A program made the position numbers and the translations under genes. Shown piece after piece: positions 34,822 to 43,081 of a stretch of DNA of 64,000 nt (its first letter is position 1; each line of letters begins with the position of its first letter). The notes below the pieces were generated by a model that saw only the letters and a program-made list of their open reading frames with translations, ran no database searches and was not told the DNA's origin. This stretch comes from CABZJG01 sp965659715 (GTDB lineage Bacteria > Pseudomonadota > Alphaproteobacteria > Rhodobacterales > Rhodobacteraceae): NCBI GenBank assembly GCA_965659715.1, contig CBFHXE010000002.1, positions 1 through 64,000 on the forward strand, written 5' to 3'.

Positions 34822-36100
34822 CGCACCGGCCCACTTATCGGCAAATTTTGCCAATACTTGGTATGCAGATACCGCAGTTGCGGCATCTGATTGCCATCGG
34901 ATCGAAGATATCGACGGCCTCTATGACGTGGCCGTCATGGGGGCAGGTCTTGCCGGATTAAGCGCCGCCTTTCACCTTGCCCAAAGCGGTGCGCGCGTGA
35001 TTTTAATCGAAAAATATAATATCGGGGATGCCGCCTCGGGCCGCAATGGCGGATTTTGCACCAACGGCTGGGCCAGCAGCGCGCCTGCAATAGAAAAGCT
35101 TCTGAGACCAGATAATGCCGCAGCGCTGGATGCGCTGGCCAGCGAAGGGCTTGAATGGATGCGCGCGCGGTGTTTTTCGCAAAGCTACAGCGCCTGCCAA
35201 CCGGTTAACGGCTGTCTGACCCTATCGCTTTTTGCGGACGACCCCCTGCCCATCACTCAATCAAAACTGGGTGATTTCATCAAAGGGCCGCGTTATAAAA
35301 GCGGCTCGGTTGACCACGAAGGTTTTCATTTCCATCCGCTTAACTTTTTACGATGCCTTGCCGTCGACTGCTTGGAGGCTGGCGTGACAATTTTGCAAAA
35401 TTGCCCGGTTCTGCATATGAAAAGGGACAAGAACACAAGAACATTAATCACCGTAGGGCCAAATAAAAATGAAATTGCGGCAAAAACAACTGTAATCACC
35501 ACAGGTGGTACTGGCGGGATGCAGTTTAAAAAACTATCCAAACTTTTGGTGCCGGTCCAAACCTTTATCGCCGTCAGCGCACCTATGCCGGAAATTCTTA
35601 CGCAGCATATTCCAACGCCCTACGCCATCGCCGATACGCGCAGAGCCGGAAATTATTTCCGTAAATTGCCCGACGGCCGTTTGCTCTGGGGCATGGGCAT
35701 TTCTGCGCTGGCCGCCCCAAACAGCGCCTATGTAAGACGCCTTGCGCTGCAAGATATCGCCGCGCATTTGCCCGAAATGGCCAAAGAGATGGCGGCTGCT
35801 AAAATTGGTTTAGACTATGCGTGGTCCGGAACAATGGGCTATGCACGCCATTTTATGCCCTATGTTGGGCCGCTTGGTCGAAACAGTTTTTGCGCTGCCG
35901 GGTTTGGCGGTCACGGCATGAATACGGCGCCGATTGCCGGAAAACTTATTGCCGAAGTCATCTCAGGAAACGACAACCGCTTGGCACCATTTCATGCGGT
36001 CCCGAAACAACAAACTTATGGCACGCTTGGAAAAACAGCGGCCGAGGCCTATTACAGGATGATACAGGGCAAAGATCGCCTAAAGGAATTCTTGGCTTGA
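34814..36100 (+). CDS. FAD-dependent amine oxidoreductase (DAO family, PuuB-like), first copy
   Basis: A 428-residue flavoprotein. The dinucleotide-binding motif VAVMGAGLAGLSAAFHLAQSGARVILIEK is at about 38-67, followed by ASGRNGGFCTNGW. The D-amino-acid-oxidase family C-terminus CAAGFGGHGMNTAPIAGKLIAE is at about 360-380. The closest named group by motif is gamma-glutamylputrescine oxidase, which oxidises gamma-glutamylated amines. It overlaps the permease by 8 nt, so transport and oxidation are coupled in expression. Confidence 0.88.
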   Translation: MTSAPAHLSANFANTWYADTAVAASDCHRIEDIDGLYDVAVMGAGLAGLSAAFHLAQSGARVILIEKYNIGDAASGRNGGFCTNGWASSAPAIEKLLRPDNAAALDALASEGLEWMRARCFSQSYSACQPVNGCLTLSLFADDPLPITQSKLGDFIKGPRYKSGSVDHEGFHFHPLNFLRCLAVDCLEAGVTILQNCPVLHMKRDKNTRTLITVGPNKNEIAAKTTVITTGGTGGMQFKKLSKLLVPVQTFIAVSAPMPEILTQHIPTPYAIADTRRAGNYFRKLPDGRLLWGMGISALAAPNSAYVRRLALQDIAAHLPEMAKEMAAAKIGLDYAWSGTMGYARHFMPYVGPLGRNSFCAAGFGGHGMNTAPIAGKLIAEVISGNDNRLAPFHAVPKQQTYGTLGKTAAEAYYRMIQGKDRLKEFLA

Positions 36101-36162
36101 CCCCAGCAAAATAAAACCGGAACCATGGCCCCACCTTTAAAGCTAGAAAAAGACCAAAGCAC

Positions 36163-36948
36163 ATGACAGACCCTGCGATTACATTTTCCAAGGCAATAAC
36201 ACGCCGGCCATCTTCAAGCGTGATCAATGGGCTGCGCAGCCATGATGCAGGCAACCCGGATTTTGCCCAGTTGCAACAGGACCATAAAGCCTATGTCCAA
36301 AGCCTAAGGGCCGCAGGCGCCGAAGTGCTTGAGCTTGATCCGTTAGAGGATTTAGCGGATGCGGTGTTTGTCGAGGATACGGCGCTCTGTCTGCCCGATT
36401 TTGCAGTGTTGATGCGCCCGGGTGCCGAAAGCCGGCAGCCCGAAGTTGCGCCTATGGCGCATTCAATTCGCCAGATTTTTGAAACCGTGTTTGAAATTGC
36501 CGGGCCCGGGTCTATCGAGGGCGGCGATATCCTGTACACAGGGCGCGAAATCCTTGTGGGCACATCTGAGCGTACGGATCATGCCGGCATTGCCGAATTA
36601 AGCGCTTTTGTGGAACCAAAAGGCTACAGCGTTAGAACCGTCGAAACCCCACCGGGCGTTTTGCATTTCAAAACAGATTGCTCGCTTATCGCCTCAAACA
36701 CTATTTTATCCACCCAAAGGCTCGCTGCATCGGGATGCTTTTCTGACTATAGGGTTCTGCAGGTGCCCGAGGGCGAAGAAGCCGCCGCGAATATGATCCG
36801 TTTCAATGACGCGCTCATTATGAGCGATGGGTTTCCTAAAACCGCGCAAATGTTGATGTCAGAAGGCTTTAATGTGGTTCAGCTTAACAATAGTGAATGC
36901 GCCAAAATTGATGGCGGGATGTCCTGTTTATCACTTAGAATTGCCTAA
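36163..36948 (+). CDS. ddaH: N(G),N(G)-dimethylarginine dimethylaminohydrolase
   Basis: A 261-residue guanidino-modifying enzyme. It hydrolyses N-omega-methylated arginines to citrulline and methylamine or dimethylamine. The family features are intact: substrate acids E71/D72 in FVEDTALC, GAESRQPEV, E119 in GSIEGGDI, catalytic H168 in GVLHFKTDC, and nucleophile C255 in the C-terminal IDGGMSCLSLR. It aligns end to end in motif order with Pseudomonas DDAH as I remember it. In this cluster it could supply the amine that the GS-like ligases gamma-glutamylate. Confidence 0.93.
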   Translation: MTDPAITFSKAITRRPSSSVINGLRSHDAGNPDFAQLQQDHKAYVQSLRAAGAEVLELDPLEDLADAVFVEDTALCLPDFAVLMRPGAESRQPEVAPMAHSIRQIFETVFEIAGPGSIEGGDILYTGREILVGTSERTDHAGIAELSAFVEPKGYSVRTVETPPGVLHFKTDCSLIASNTILSTQRLAASGCFSDYRVLQVPEGEEAAANMIRFNDALIMSDGFPKTAQMLMSEGFNVVQLNNSECAKIDGGMSCLSLRIA

Positions 36949-37085
36949 CACCCTACTGTATCAAAAGATCATGAGCCCACGGGCCTCCCGATCCTAAACT
37001 GGATAATATACTGGAGCTTGCAAACAGCGGTGGACAAATCCATTCTGGGCTGAAATAATTTGATCAAATTTTAGCCGAGGCTTTT

Positions 37086-38402
37086 ATGGATCTTGAAAAA
37101 CTTGGAACGTTTCGCGTGGCGGCTTGCGATCTAAACGGCCAAATGCGCGGAAAACGTTTGCCCAGTGACTATGCCAGCAAACTTTCCAATGGCGGGGTTA
37201 GGATGCCGCTTTCTGCCTTGGTTTTGGATATCTGGGGCGAGGACAGCTTAAAGAGCCCGTTGGTATTTGAAAGCGGCGACGGTGATGGTTCTATGGTGCC
37301 AACAGAGCGTGGGGCGGTCCCGATGCCTTGGCTGCAGACCCCGAGCGCCTTGGTGCCGATGTGGATGTTTTCTGACAATGGATCAGCTTTTGAAGCCGAT
37401 CCAAGACATGCGTTGGCCCGGGTCCTAGATCGGTTTGCCAATAAAGGCTGGCAGGTCATTGCCGCCACTGAAATGGAATTTTATCTGGTCGACGATAGTA
37501 ACGGGCAGTTGCGGGCGCCAATCAACCCCCTCAGCGGCCGTCCCTTGCACAGCAACGCCGTATTATCCGTATCGCAACTTGATGCATTTGACGGCTTTTT
37601 TACCGAACTTTATGCGGCCTGCGAACTGATGGGGATTGCGGTTCAATCCGCCACATCAGAGGTCGGGCTTGGGCAATTCGAAGTGAGCTTAAATCACTGT
37701 GATGCAATGCGCGCAGCAGATGACGCATGGCTGTTCAAAATCTTGGTCAAAGGGTTGGCCCGCAAACATCAGATGGCAGCGACTTTTATGGCCAAGCCCT
37801 ATGCGGAAGATGCGGGCAATGGATTGCATGTGCATTTTTCGGTCATAGACGAAGATGGCAAAAACATCTTTGACGATGGCTCGGACAGCGGATCAGACTT
37901 TCTGCATCAGGCTGTGGCCGGCTGTCTCGCCGCCATGACAGCTTCAACGCTTGTGTTTGCCCCGCACAGCAACAGCTACCAAAGGATCACACCGGGCGCA
38001 CATGCTCCAACCGGGGTGTGCTGGGCCTATGAAAACCGCACGGCGGCACTGCGCATTCCCGGCGGCCCACCCGCCGCGCGGCGGATTGAGCACCGCGTTG
38101 CCTGCGGTGACATCAACCCTTATTTGATGCTTAGCGTTGTGCTGGGGGCAGCATTGGCAGGCATAGAGGACGGTTTATCCCCGCCTGCCCCGATCACCGG
38201 AAATGCCTATGATCAGCATATGCCGCAGCTTGCCACAGATTGGACAACGGCCATGTCGCTGTTTGAAAGTGATCCGATGATTGCGCGAATATTACCGGGC
38301 GCGCTGATTGAAAATTTCTGTATGACAAAACAACAGGAATACGACAAACTGCAAACAGTTCCAGAAGAAGCGCACTGGAAAATCTATCTGGAGACAGTAT
38401 GA
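37086..38402 (+). CDS. Glutamine-synthetase-like ligase (gamma-glutamyl-amine synthetase type), first copy
   Basis: A 438-residue member of the glutamine synthetase superfamily. Its sequence fits the PuuA-like branch that joins glutamate to amines rather than ammonia. Signatures are EMEFYLVDDSN (metal-binding Glu), SEVGLGQFEVSLNH, ATFMAKPYAEDAGNGLHVHFS (metal Glu/His) and ENRTAALRIPGG (nucleotide Arg). The GS beta-grasp start is shorter than in housekeeping GlnA. The substrate amine is unknown; the gene sits between ddaH and the amidotransferase. Confidence 0.88.
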   Translation: MDLEKLGTFRVAACDLNGQMRGKRLPSDYASKLSNGGVRMPLSALVLDIWGEDSLKSPLVFESGDGDGSMVPTERGAVPMPWLQTPSALVPMWMFSDNGSAFEADPRHALARVLDRFANKGWQVIAATEMEFYLVDDSNGQLRAPINPLSGRPLHSNAVLSVSQLDAFDGFFTELYAACELMGIAVQSATSEVGLGQFEVSLNHCDAMRAADDAWLFKILVKGLARKHQMAATFMAKPYAEDAGNGLHVHFSVIDEDGKNIFDDGSDSGSDFLHQAVAGCLAAMTASTLVFAPHSNSYQRITPGAHAPTGVCWAYENRTAALRIPGGPPAARRIEHRVACGDINPYLMLSVVLGAALAGIEDGLSPPAPITGNAYDQHMPQLATDWTTAMSLFESDPMIARILPGALIENFCMTKQQEYDKLQTVPEEAHWKIYLETV

Positions 38403-38448
38403 ATAGTCTTGGCCGCTTGGCCGCAGGCACAAAAGCAACGGGTGATTT

Positions 38449-39135
38449 ATGAAAGTCGGTATTTTGCAAGCTGGACATGCGCCCGCTGAAATGATTGCCG
38501 AAACAGGCAATTATGCACAGATGTTTGCACGGTTTCTGTCCGGCCGAGACTATTCGTTTGCCGCCTATAGCTTGGTTGATATGGAGTTTCCAAAATCACC
38601 TCAATCAGCTGATTGCTGGCTGATCACAGGCTCACGTCACGGGGTTTATGATAATTTGCCGTTTATCGAGCCTTTAAAAGCGCTTGTGAGGGAAATCTAT
38701 CACTTGAACATCCCTCTTGTAGGGGTTTGCTTTGGGCATCAGATCATTGCTCAGGCACTTGGTGGGCAGGTGGAAAAATATTCTGGCGGTTGGTCAGTTG
38801 GCGCTACCGAGTATGACTTTGAAGGCCAAACCGTGACGCTAAACGCTTGGCATCAAGATCAAATTGTAAAGCTTCCGCCAGAGGCGCAGGTCCTGGGATC
38901 TAGCCCATTTTGCAAATATGCTTTTTTGGGCTACGGCGAAAGCGTTTTCACAGTGCAGGCCCATCCTGAATTCAAAAGCGATTTCCTTCGCGGTCTGATC
39001 GACAAGCGCGGCCGCGGCGTGGTGCCAGATGATCTACTTGATCAGGCATCAAGCAAATTAGAGCTGCCTAATTCAAATTCTGCCTTGGCAGACCGTATTC
39101 ATTCCGTACTCGATTTAGCACAGGTGACAGCATGA
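38449..39135 (+). CDS. Class I glutamine amidotransferase-like hydrolase
   Basis: A 228-residue protein with the GATase-1 fold. The nucleophile is C94 in GVCFGHQIIAQALGG, and the His-Glu pair is in TVQAHPEF (about 178-185). No synthase domain is attached. In Puu-like pathways a related enzyme hydrolyses gamma-glutamyl-amino acids to release the product. Here it may play that role, but motif evidence alone cannot separate it from a GuaA-type amidotransferase. It overlaps the next gene by 4 nt (ATGA). Confidence 0.85.
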   Translation: MKVGILQAGHAPAEMIAETGNYAQMFARFLSGRDYSFAAYSLVDMEFPKSPQSADCWLITGSRHGVYDNLPFIEPLKALVREIYHLNIPLVGVCFGHQIIAQALGGQVEKYSGGWSVGATEYDFEGQTVTLNAWHQDQIVKLPPEAQVLGSSPFCKYAFLGYGESVFTVQAHPEFKSDFLRGLIDKRGRGVVPDDLLDQASSKLELPNSNSALADRIHSVLDLAQVTA

Positions 39136-40499
39136 GTAAGTTGGAAAATACCTTTAAAAAAATGCCTCAATCTGCCTCCGACTATCTTGAGGGACGCAAA
39201 TTGGACGAGGTCGAATGTATTATTGCCGATTTACCGGGCATCGCCCGAGGCAAAGCTGTTCCGGCAGGGAAATTTGCCCGCCAGTCCTCGTTTTATCTTC
39301 CAGATTCGATCTTTTATCAAACCATCACCGGCGGCTGGGGAGAGGCGGCCGGCGATGACGGGTTTATCGAGCGCGATATGGTGCTTAAACCCGATTACTC
39401 CACCGCCACCGCCGCGCCCTGGACCGGCGATTGGACATTGCAGGTGATCCATGACGCCTATGACCGCAAAGACGAACCGGTCCCCTTTGCGCCGCGCAAT
39501 GTTTTAAAACGGGTGGTTGAGCTTTATCGTACCAAAGGATGGGAACCTGTTGTGGCCCCCGAAATGGAATTTTTTCTTGTCGCCCGCAACATTGATCCAG
39601 CCAAACCAATATCTGCAATGATGGGACGGTCCGGCCGCCCAGCAGCCGCGCGGCAAGCCTATTCCATGACCGCGGTTGATGAATTTGGTCCGGTGATTGA
39701 CGATATATACGACTTTGCAGAAGCCCAAGGGTTTGAAATAGACGGCATCACCCAAGAAGGCGGCGCCGGACAGCTTGAGATCAACTTGCGCCACGGCGAT
39801 CCCGTGCGCTTGGCCGATGAGGTGTTCTACTTTAAACGGCTGATCCGCGAAGCAGCACTGCGGCATGATTGCTTTGCCACTTTCATGGCCAAACCGATTG
39901 AAAATGAGCCAGGCAGCGCCATGCATATCCACCATTCCATCATTGATATCGAAACCGGCACCAATGCATTCTCTGGCCCCCAAGGCGGCGAAACCGATCT
40001 TTTTTACCACTTTATTGGCGGCTTGCAGCGCTATGTTCCACGCGCCATTGCCATTCTGGCACCCTATGTCAATTCCTATCGCCGTTACGTTAAAGAGCAC
40101 TCTGCGCCGATCAACCTTGAGTGGGCGCGCGACAACCGCACGGCCGGTATCCGCATTCCAATCTCAGACCCGGAAGCGCGGCGGGTGGAAAACCGGCTGG
40201 CGGGGATGGATTGCAACCCCTATCTGGGCATCGCTGTGTCGCTGGCTTGCGGCTATCTAGGGATGCAAAATGAACTGCGTCCGGGCAAACAATTTCGCGG
40301 TGAAGCCTATGAGGGCGAAACCGATATACCCAGAGTAATGGGCGAAGCCTTGGACCTTTTTGAAGCCTCGCCCGAATTACATGAAATCCTTGGCCCTGAG
40401 TTCGCGCGGGTGTATTCGATTGTGAAGCGCGCAGAATACGAAGAGTTTCTGCAAGTGATCAGCCCATGGGAACGCGAACATTTACTGCTGAACGTATGA
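39132..40499 (+). CDS. Glutamine-synthetase-like ligase (gamma-glutamyl-amine synthetase type), second copy
   Basis: A 455-residue GS-superfamily ligase related to but clearly different from the copy at 37086. It has EMEFFLVARNI, GGAGQLEINLRHGDP, ATFMAKPIENEPGSAMHIHHS and DNRTAGIRIPISDPEARRVENR, all GS metal- and nucleotide-site signatures. Two GS paralogues in one short cluster suggest two different amine acceptors. Its TGA overlaps the start of the second oxidoreductase in an ATGA. Confidence 0.88.
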   Translation: MSKLENTFKKMPQSASDYLEGRKLDEVECIIADLPGIARGKAVPAGKFARQSSFYLPDSIFYQTITGGWGEAAGDDGFIERDMVLKPDYSTATAAPWTGDWTLQVIHDAYDRKDEPVPFAPRNVLKRVVELYRTKGWEPVVAPEMEFFLVARNIDPAKPISAMMGRSGRPAAARQAYSMTAVDEFGPVIDDIYDFAEAQGFEIDGITQEGGAGQLEINLRHGDPVRLADEVFYFKRLIREAALRHDCFATFMAKPIENEPGSAMHIHHSIIDIETGTNAFSGPQGGETDLFYHFIGGLQRYVPRAIAILAPYVNSYRRYVKEHSAPINLEWARDNRTAGIRIPISDPEARRVENRLAGMDCNPYLGIAVSLACGYLGMQNELRPGKQFRGEAYEGETDIPRVMGEALDLFEASPELHEILGPEFARVYSIVKRAEYEEFLQVISPWEREHLLLNV

Positions 40500-41800
40500 A
40501 CCTTTTAGATGCCAATGACCATTTGGGGCAGTATCCAGACAGCTGGTACGCTGCGACCGCAACCCCTTTTCCGGAATTTGACCAATTGCGCGGGGAACAC
40601 CGCACTGATGTCTGTGTTGTTGGTGCGGGTTTTACGGGTCTATCTGCCGCGCTGCATCTTTCAGAAGCTGGCTTTGATGTAGTGCTTTTGGATGCCCAAA
40701 GGGTTGGCTTTGGCGCATCAGGGCGTAATGGAGGTCAGCTTGGAACTGGCCAAAGGATGGACCAAGACGATCTGCTCAAGCTGATGGGCGACAGTGTTGG
40801 CGATCAACTGTGGCAGCTTGCAGAAGATGCCAAAGATACCGTCAAATCATTGATAAAAAGCCATAAAATTGACTGTTATTTAAGGCCTGGCGTGGCGGGT
40901 ATTGGTCTTAACCGAAAGCAAATGGACGAATTGCATCACTATGCCGAGTTTCTTGAAAACCGCTATGGCTATACGCAGATTGATAAATTAGACCGCGGCG
41001 CTACCGAGGACCTGTGTCCGTCCCCACGTTACTATGGCGGCATACTGGATCACGGGGCTGCGCACCTGCACCCATTGCGCTTAGCCTTGGGCCTCGCACA
41101 GGCGGCGATCAAGGCGGGCGTTACAGTTTATGAAAAGACCCGCGTTCAAGAAGTTGCTCGGGGATCAAACCCTGTTGTCACAACTGGAAACGGGGTTTTG
41201 CGCTGCCAGCACGTGGTGATTGCCTGCAATGGTTACTTGGGCGGGCTTGAGCCGAAAGTAGCCCGGCGGGTGATGCCCATAAACAACTTTATCGCAGCAA
41301 CCGAACCGTTGGGAAGCGAAGCATCGCGGGTGTTGACCAAAGATGTCGCGGTGGCCGATACAAAGTTTGTGGTGAATTATTTTCGCCTGTCGCACGACGG
41401 TCGCCTGCTCTTTGGTGGCGGTGAAAATTATAGTTATCATTTTCCAAAGAACATTACTGAAACAGTGCGCAAACCGATGACAGAGATTTTTCCACATCTT
41501 GCGGATGTCAAAATCGATTATGCATGGGGCGGTACTTTGGGAATAACCGTGCGGCGCATGCCCTATCTAACTAGGTTGGAACCCAATATCCTAAGTGCAT
41601 CCGGTTATTCCGGTCACGGAGTGGGCACGGCAACCCATGCAGGTAAAATGATGGCATTGGCAATTAACGGCGCTGCGGGTGGATTTGAAACCATGTCAAA
41701 GGTACCGGCAATACGCTTTCCTGGCGGAAATCGCCTGCGCAGCCCATTGTTGGTATTAGCAATGAGTTGGTATGCCATGCGGGATCGTTTGGGACTGTAA
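40496..41800 (+). CDS. FAD-dependent amine oxidoreductase (PuuB-like), second copy
   Basis: A flavoprotein of about 434 residues. The start ATG at 40496 overlaps the upstream TGA (ATGA); the ten extra codons upstream belong to the preceding gene. The FAD motif VCVVGAGFTGLSAALHLSEAGFDVVLLD and FGASGRNGGQLGTGQR are intact, and the family end SGYSGHGVGTATHAGKMMALAINGAAGGF is at about 385-415. It fits gamma-glutamylputrescine oxidase more closely than the first copy, with the C-terminal extension LRSPLLVLAMSWYAMRDRLG. It ends 36 bp before the convergent phaR. Confidence 0.9.
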   Translation: MNLLDANDHLGQYPDSWYAATATPFPEFDQLRGEHRTDVCVVGAGFTGLSAALHLSEAGFDVVLLDAQRVGFGASGRNGGQLGTGQRMDQDDLLKLMGDSVGDQLWQLAEDAKDTVKSLIKSHKIDCYLRPGVAGIGLNRKQMDELHHYAEFLENRYGYTQIDKLDRGATEDLCPSPRYYGGILDHGAAHLHPLRLALGLAQAAIKAGVTVYEKTRVQEVARGSNPVVTTGNGVLRCQHVVIACNGYLGGLEPKVARRVMPINNFIAATEPLGSEASRVLTKDVAVADTKFVVNYFRLSHDGRLLFGGGENYSYHFPKNITETVRKPMTEIFPHLADVKIDYAWGGTLGITVRRMPYLTRLEPNILSASGYSGHGVGTATHAGKMMALAINGAAGGFETMSKVPAIRFPGGNRLRSPLLVLAMSWYAMRDRLGL

Positions 41801-41836
41801 CCAATCATCAACCCCGCAAAACCAGAAAACCTACAT

Positions 41837-42400
41837 CTAGCGGCTCAGCTTTTCCAACTGCGCCTGCAGATCCGCCAATTGTGATTTAATTGTTTGAAGA
41901 TCACCACTTTCGCTAGGCTTTTCCTTTGACGTTTCCGGGCTGGGTTTTTCGTCAGACCGTGCTGGAAACCCGCCTGTCATTGCCTTTAAAAACGCTTCTT
42001 GTTGAGCCTGCATCGCTTCGAAACCGGGCATTCCACTAAGCGGGCTCATGGCGCCCATGTTTTCGAGCATTTTTGATTGCCCATCGCGCATCATATCAAA
42101 AGACATGGCCAAGAACTGCGGCACGATGCTGGTGGCTTGGGTAGTGTAGCTGCGCACCAAATCGGTTAGCACATTGATGGGCAAAACACTTTCGCCCCGG
42201 CTTTCATGATCGGCAATGATCTGTAAAAGAAATTGACGGGTCAGGTCATCGCCAGATTTCAGATCTATGATCTGAACCTCGCGGCCGTCCCTAATAAGGC
42301 CTGCGATATCTTCAAGCGTGACATAGTCACTGGTTTCTGTGTTGTACAAGCGTCGACTTGCATATCGTTTTATCAAGAGTGGTTTATCTGTCGTCGACAC
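41837..42400 (-). CDS. phaR: Polyhydroxyalkanoate synthesis repressor PhaR
   Basis: A 187-residue DNA- and PHB-binding repressor. The PHB accumulation regulatory domain is at the N-terminus: LLIKRYASRRLYNTETSDYVTLEDIAGLIRDGREVQIID (about residues 8-46), and the second domain follows to about 115. The Pro/Ser/Lys-rich tail ends in a coiled-coil-like helix. Homologues release DNA on binding PHB and then derepress phasin. Candidate operators are in front of phasin and between phaC and phaZ. Confidence 0.93.
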   Translation of the reverse strand: MSTTDKPLLIKRYASRRLYNTETSDYVTLEDIAGLIRDGREVQIIDLKSGDDLTRQFLLQIIADHESRGESVLPINVLTDLVRSYTTQATSIVPQFLAMSFDMMRDGQSKMLENMGAMSPLSGMPGFEAMQAQQEAFLKAMTGGFPARSDEKPSPETSKEKPSESGDLQTIKSQLADLQAQLEKLSR

Positions 42401-42417
42401 GGTGACCTCCGAAAAAT

Positions 42418-42427
42418 GCAGCGCTGC
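42418..42427. promoter_or_regulatory. GCAGCGCTGC palindrome upstream of phaR
   Basis: A perfect 10-bp palindrome 18 bp upstream of the phaR start. It resembles but does not match the CTGC-N3-GCAG form at the other pha promoters, so autoregulation by PhaR is only possible. Confidence 0.3.
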
Positions 42428-42450
42428 GGCAAACTCTACGCGCTTGCAGC

Positions 42451-42481
42451 AAAAAAAGAAAGGGTGAGCTATTGCTCACCC
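42451..42481 (-). terminator. Rho-independent terminator of the phasin gene
   Basis: GGGTGAGC (42462-42469) pairs with GCTCACCC (42474-42481) across a TATT loop. On the minus strand the stem is followed by TTTCTTTTTTT (42451-42461). It lies 37 bp after the phasin stop and separates phasin from phaR. Confidence 0.88.
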
Positions 42482-42517
42482 TCCACAGTTTTCTTTAGAG
42501 TAGAAAACGAGAGAAAA

Positions 42518-42964
42518 TTACTGACCAGCTGCCTTTTTAGCCACTGCGTTGACCTCTTTAGTTGCCTTTTTGACGACATCTGTTGCTTCCTGAGTGGCCT
42601 CTTTGCCGGCTGCCATCACCAGTTGAACAGTTTCCATTTGCGCCTTTTTTGCAACTTCTGCGAAAGCGGCGATGTTTTCAGCGGCCACTTCAGCTTGAGC
42701 AGATGCAAAATCAGTAAGGGCTTTTGCGTAGTCTGCTGGATCGGTTTTCACTGTAGAGATCGTCGAGATTTTTCCCAGTGTATCTTTTGTCCATTTGCTT
42801 GAAATATCCGCACTTTGCTGGGCAGTTTGCAAAGCAACTTTAATCATTTTTTCATTCATTTCAGCCGAATTATCAAATGCATCTTGGTAGAATTTTGTAT
42901 CCACAGGGAATGCAGCGATAATATCTTTAAAGAAAGTAGTCATATCAGGTGCCGTCGTCGCCAT
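42518..42964 (-). CDS. Phasin family protein
   Basis: A 148-residue amphipathic helical protein that coats PHA granules. The phasin_2-type sequence has an N-terminal region with FFKDIIAAFPVDTKFYQDAFDNSAEMNEKM. A long helix ending EVAKKAQMETVQLVMAAGKEA is followed by a Lys/Ala/Val-rich tail (VVKKATKEVNAVAKKAAGQ). No catalytic residues are expected. Its promoter region (42965-43081) has two CTGC-N3-GCAG boxes, fitting PhaR repression. Confidence 0.92.
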   Translation of the reverse strand: MATTAPDMTTFFKDIIAAFPVDTKFYQDAFDNSAEMNEKMIKVALQTAQQSADISSKWTKDTLGKISTISTVKTDPADYAKALTDFASAQAEVAAENIAAFAEVAKKAQMETVQLVMAAGKEATQEATDVVKKATKEVNAVAKKAAGQ

Positions 42965-43027
42965 TTTTTTGATCCTTTGAACGCTCAGAAGTTATTTCCG
43001 AATATATTTATAAATTCTATATGCATG

Positions 43028-43065
43028 CTGCAATGCAGCATTTCAAGTCTTTTTCTGCGCTGCAG
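43028..43065. promoter_or_regulatory. Two PhaR-type operator sites in front of the phasin gene
   Basis: CTGC-AAT-GCAG at 43028-43038 and CTGC-GCT-GCAG at 43055-43065, 27 bp apart centre to centre, upstream of the phasin start at 42964. They fit the CTGC-N3-4-GCAG consensus known for Paracoccus PhaR. The spacing of about two to three helical turns suggests cooperative binding. Confidence 0.6.
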
Positions 43066-43081
43066 CAAAATTAATTTTGAT

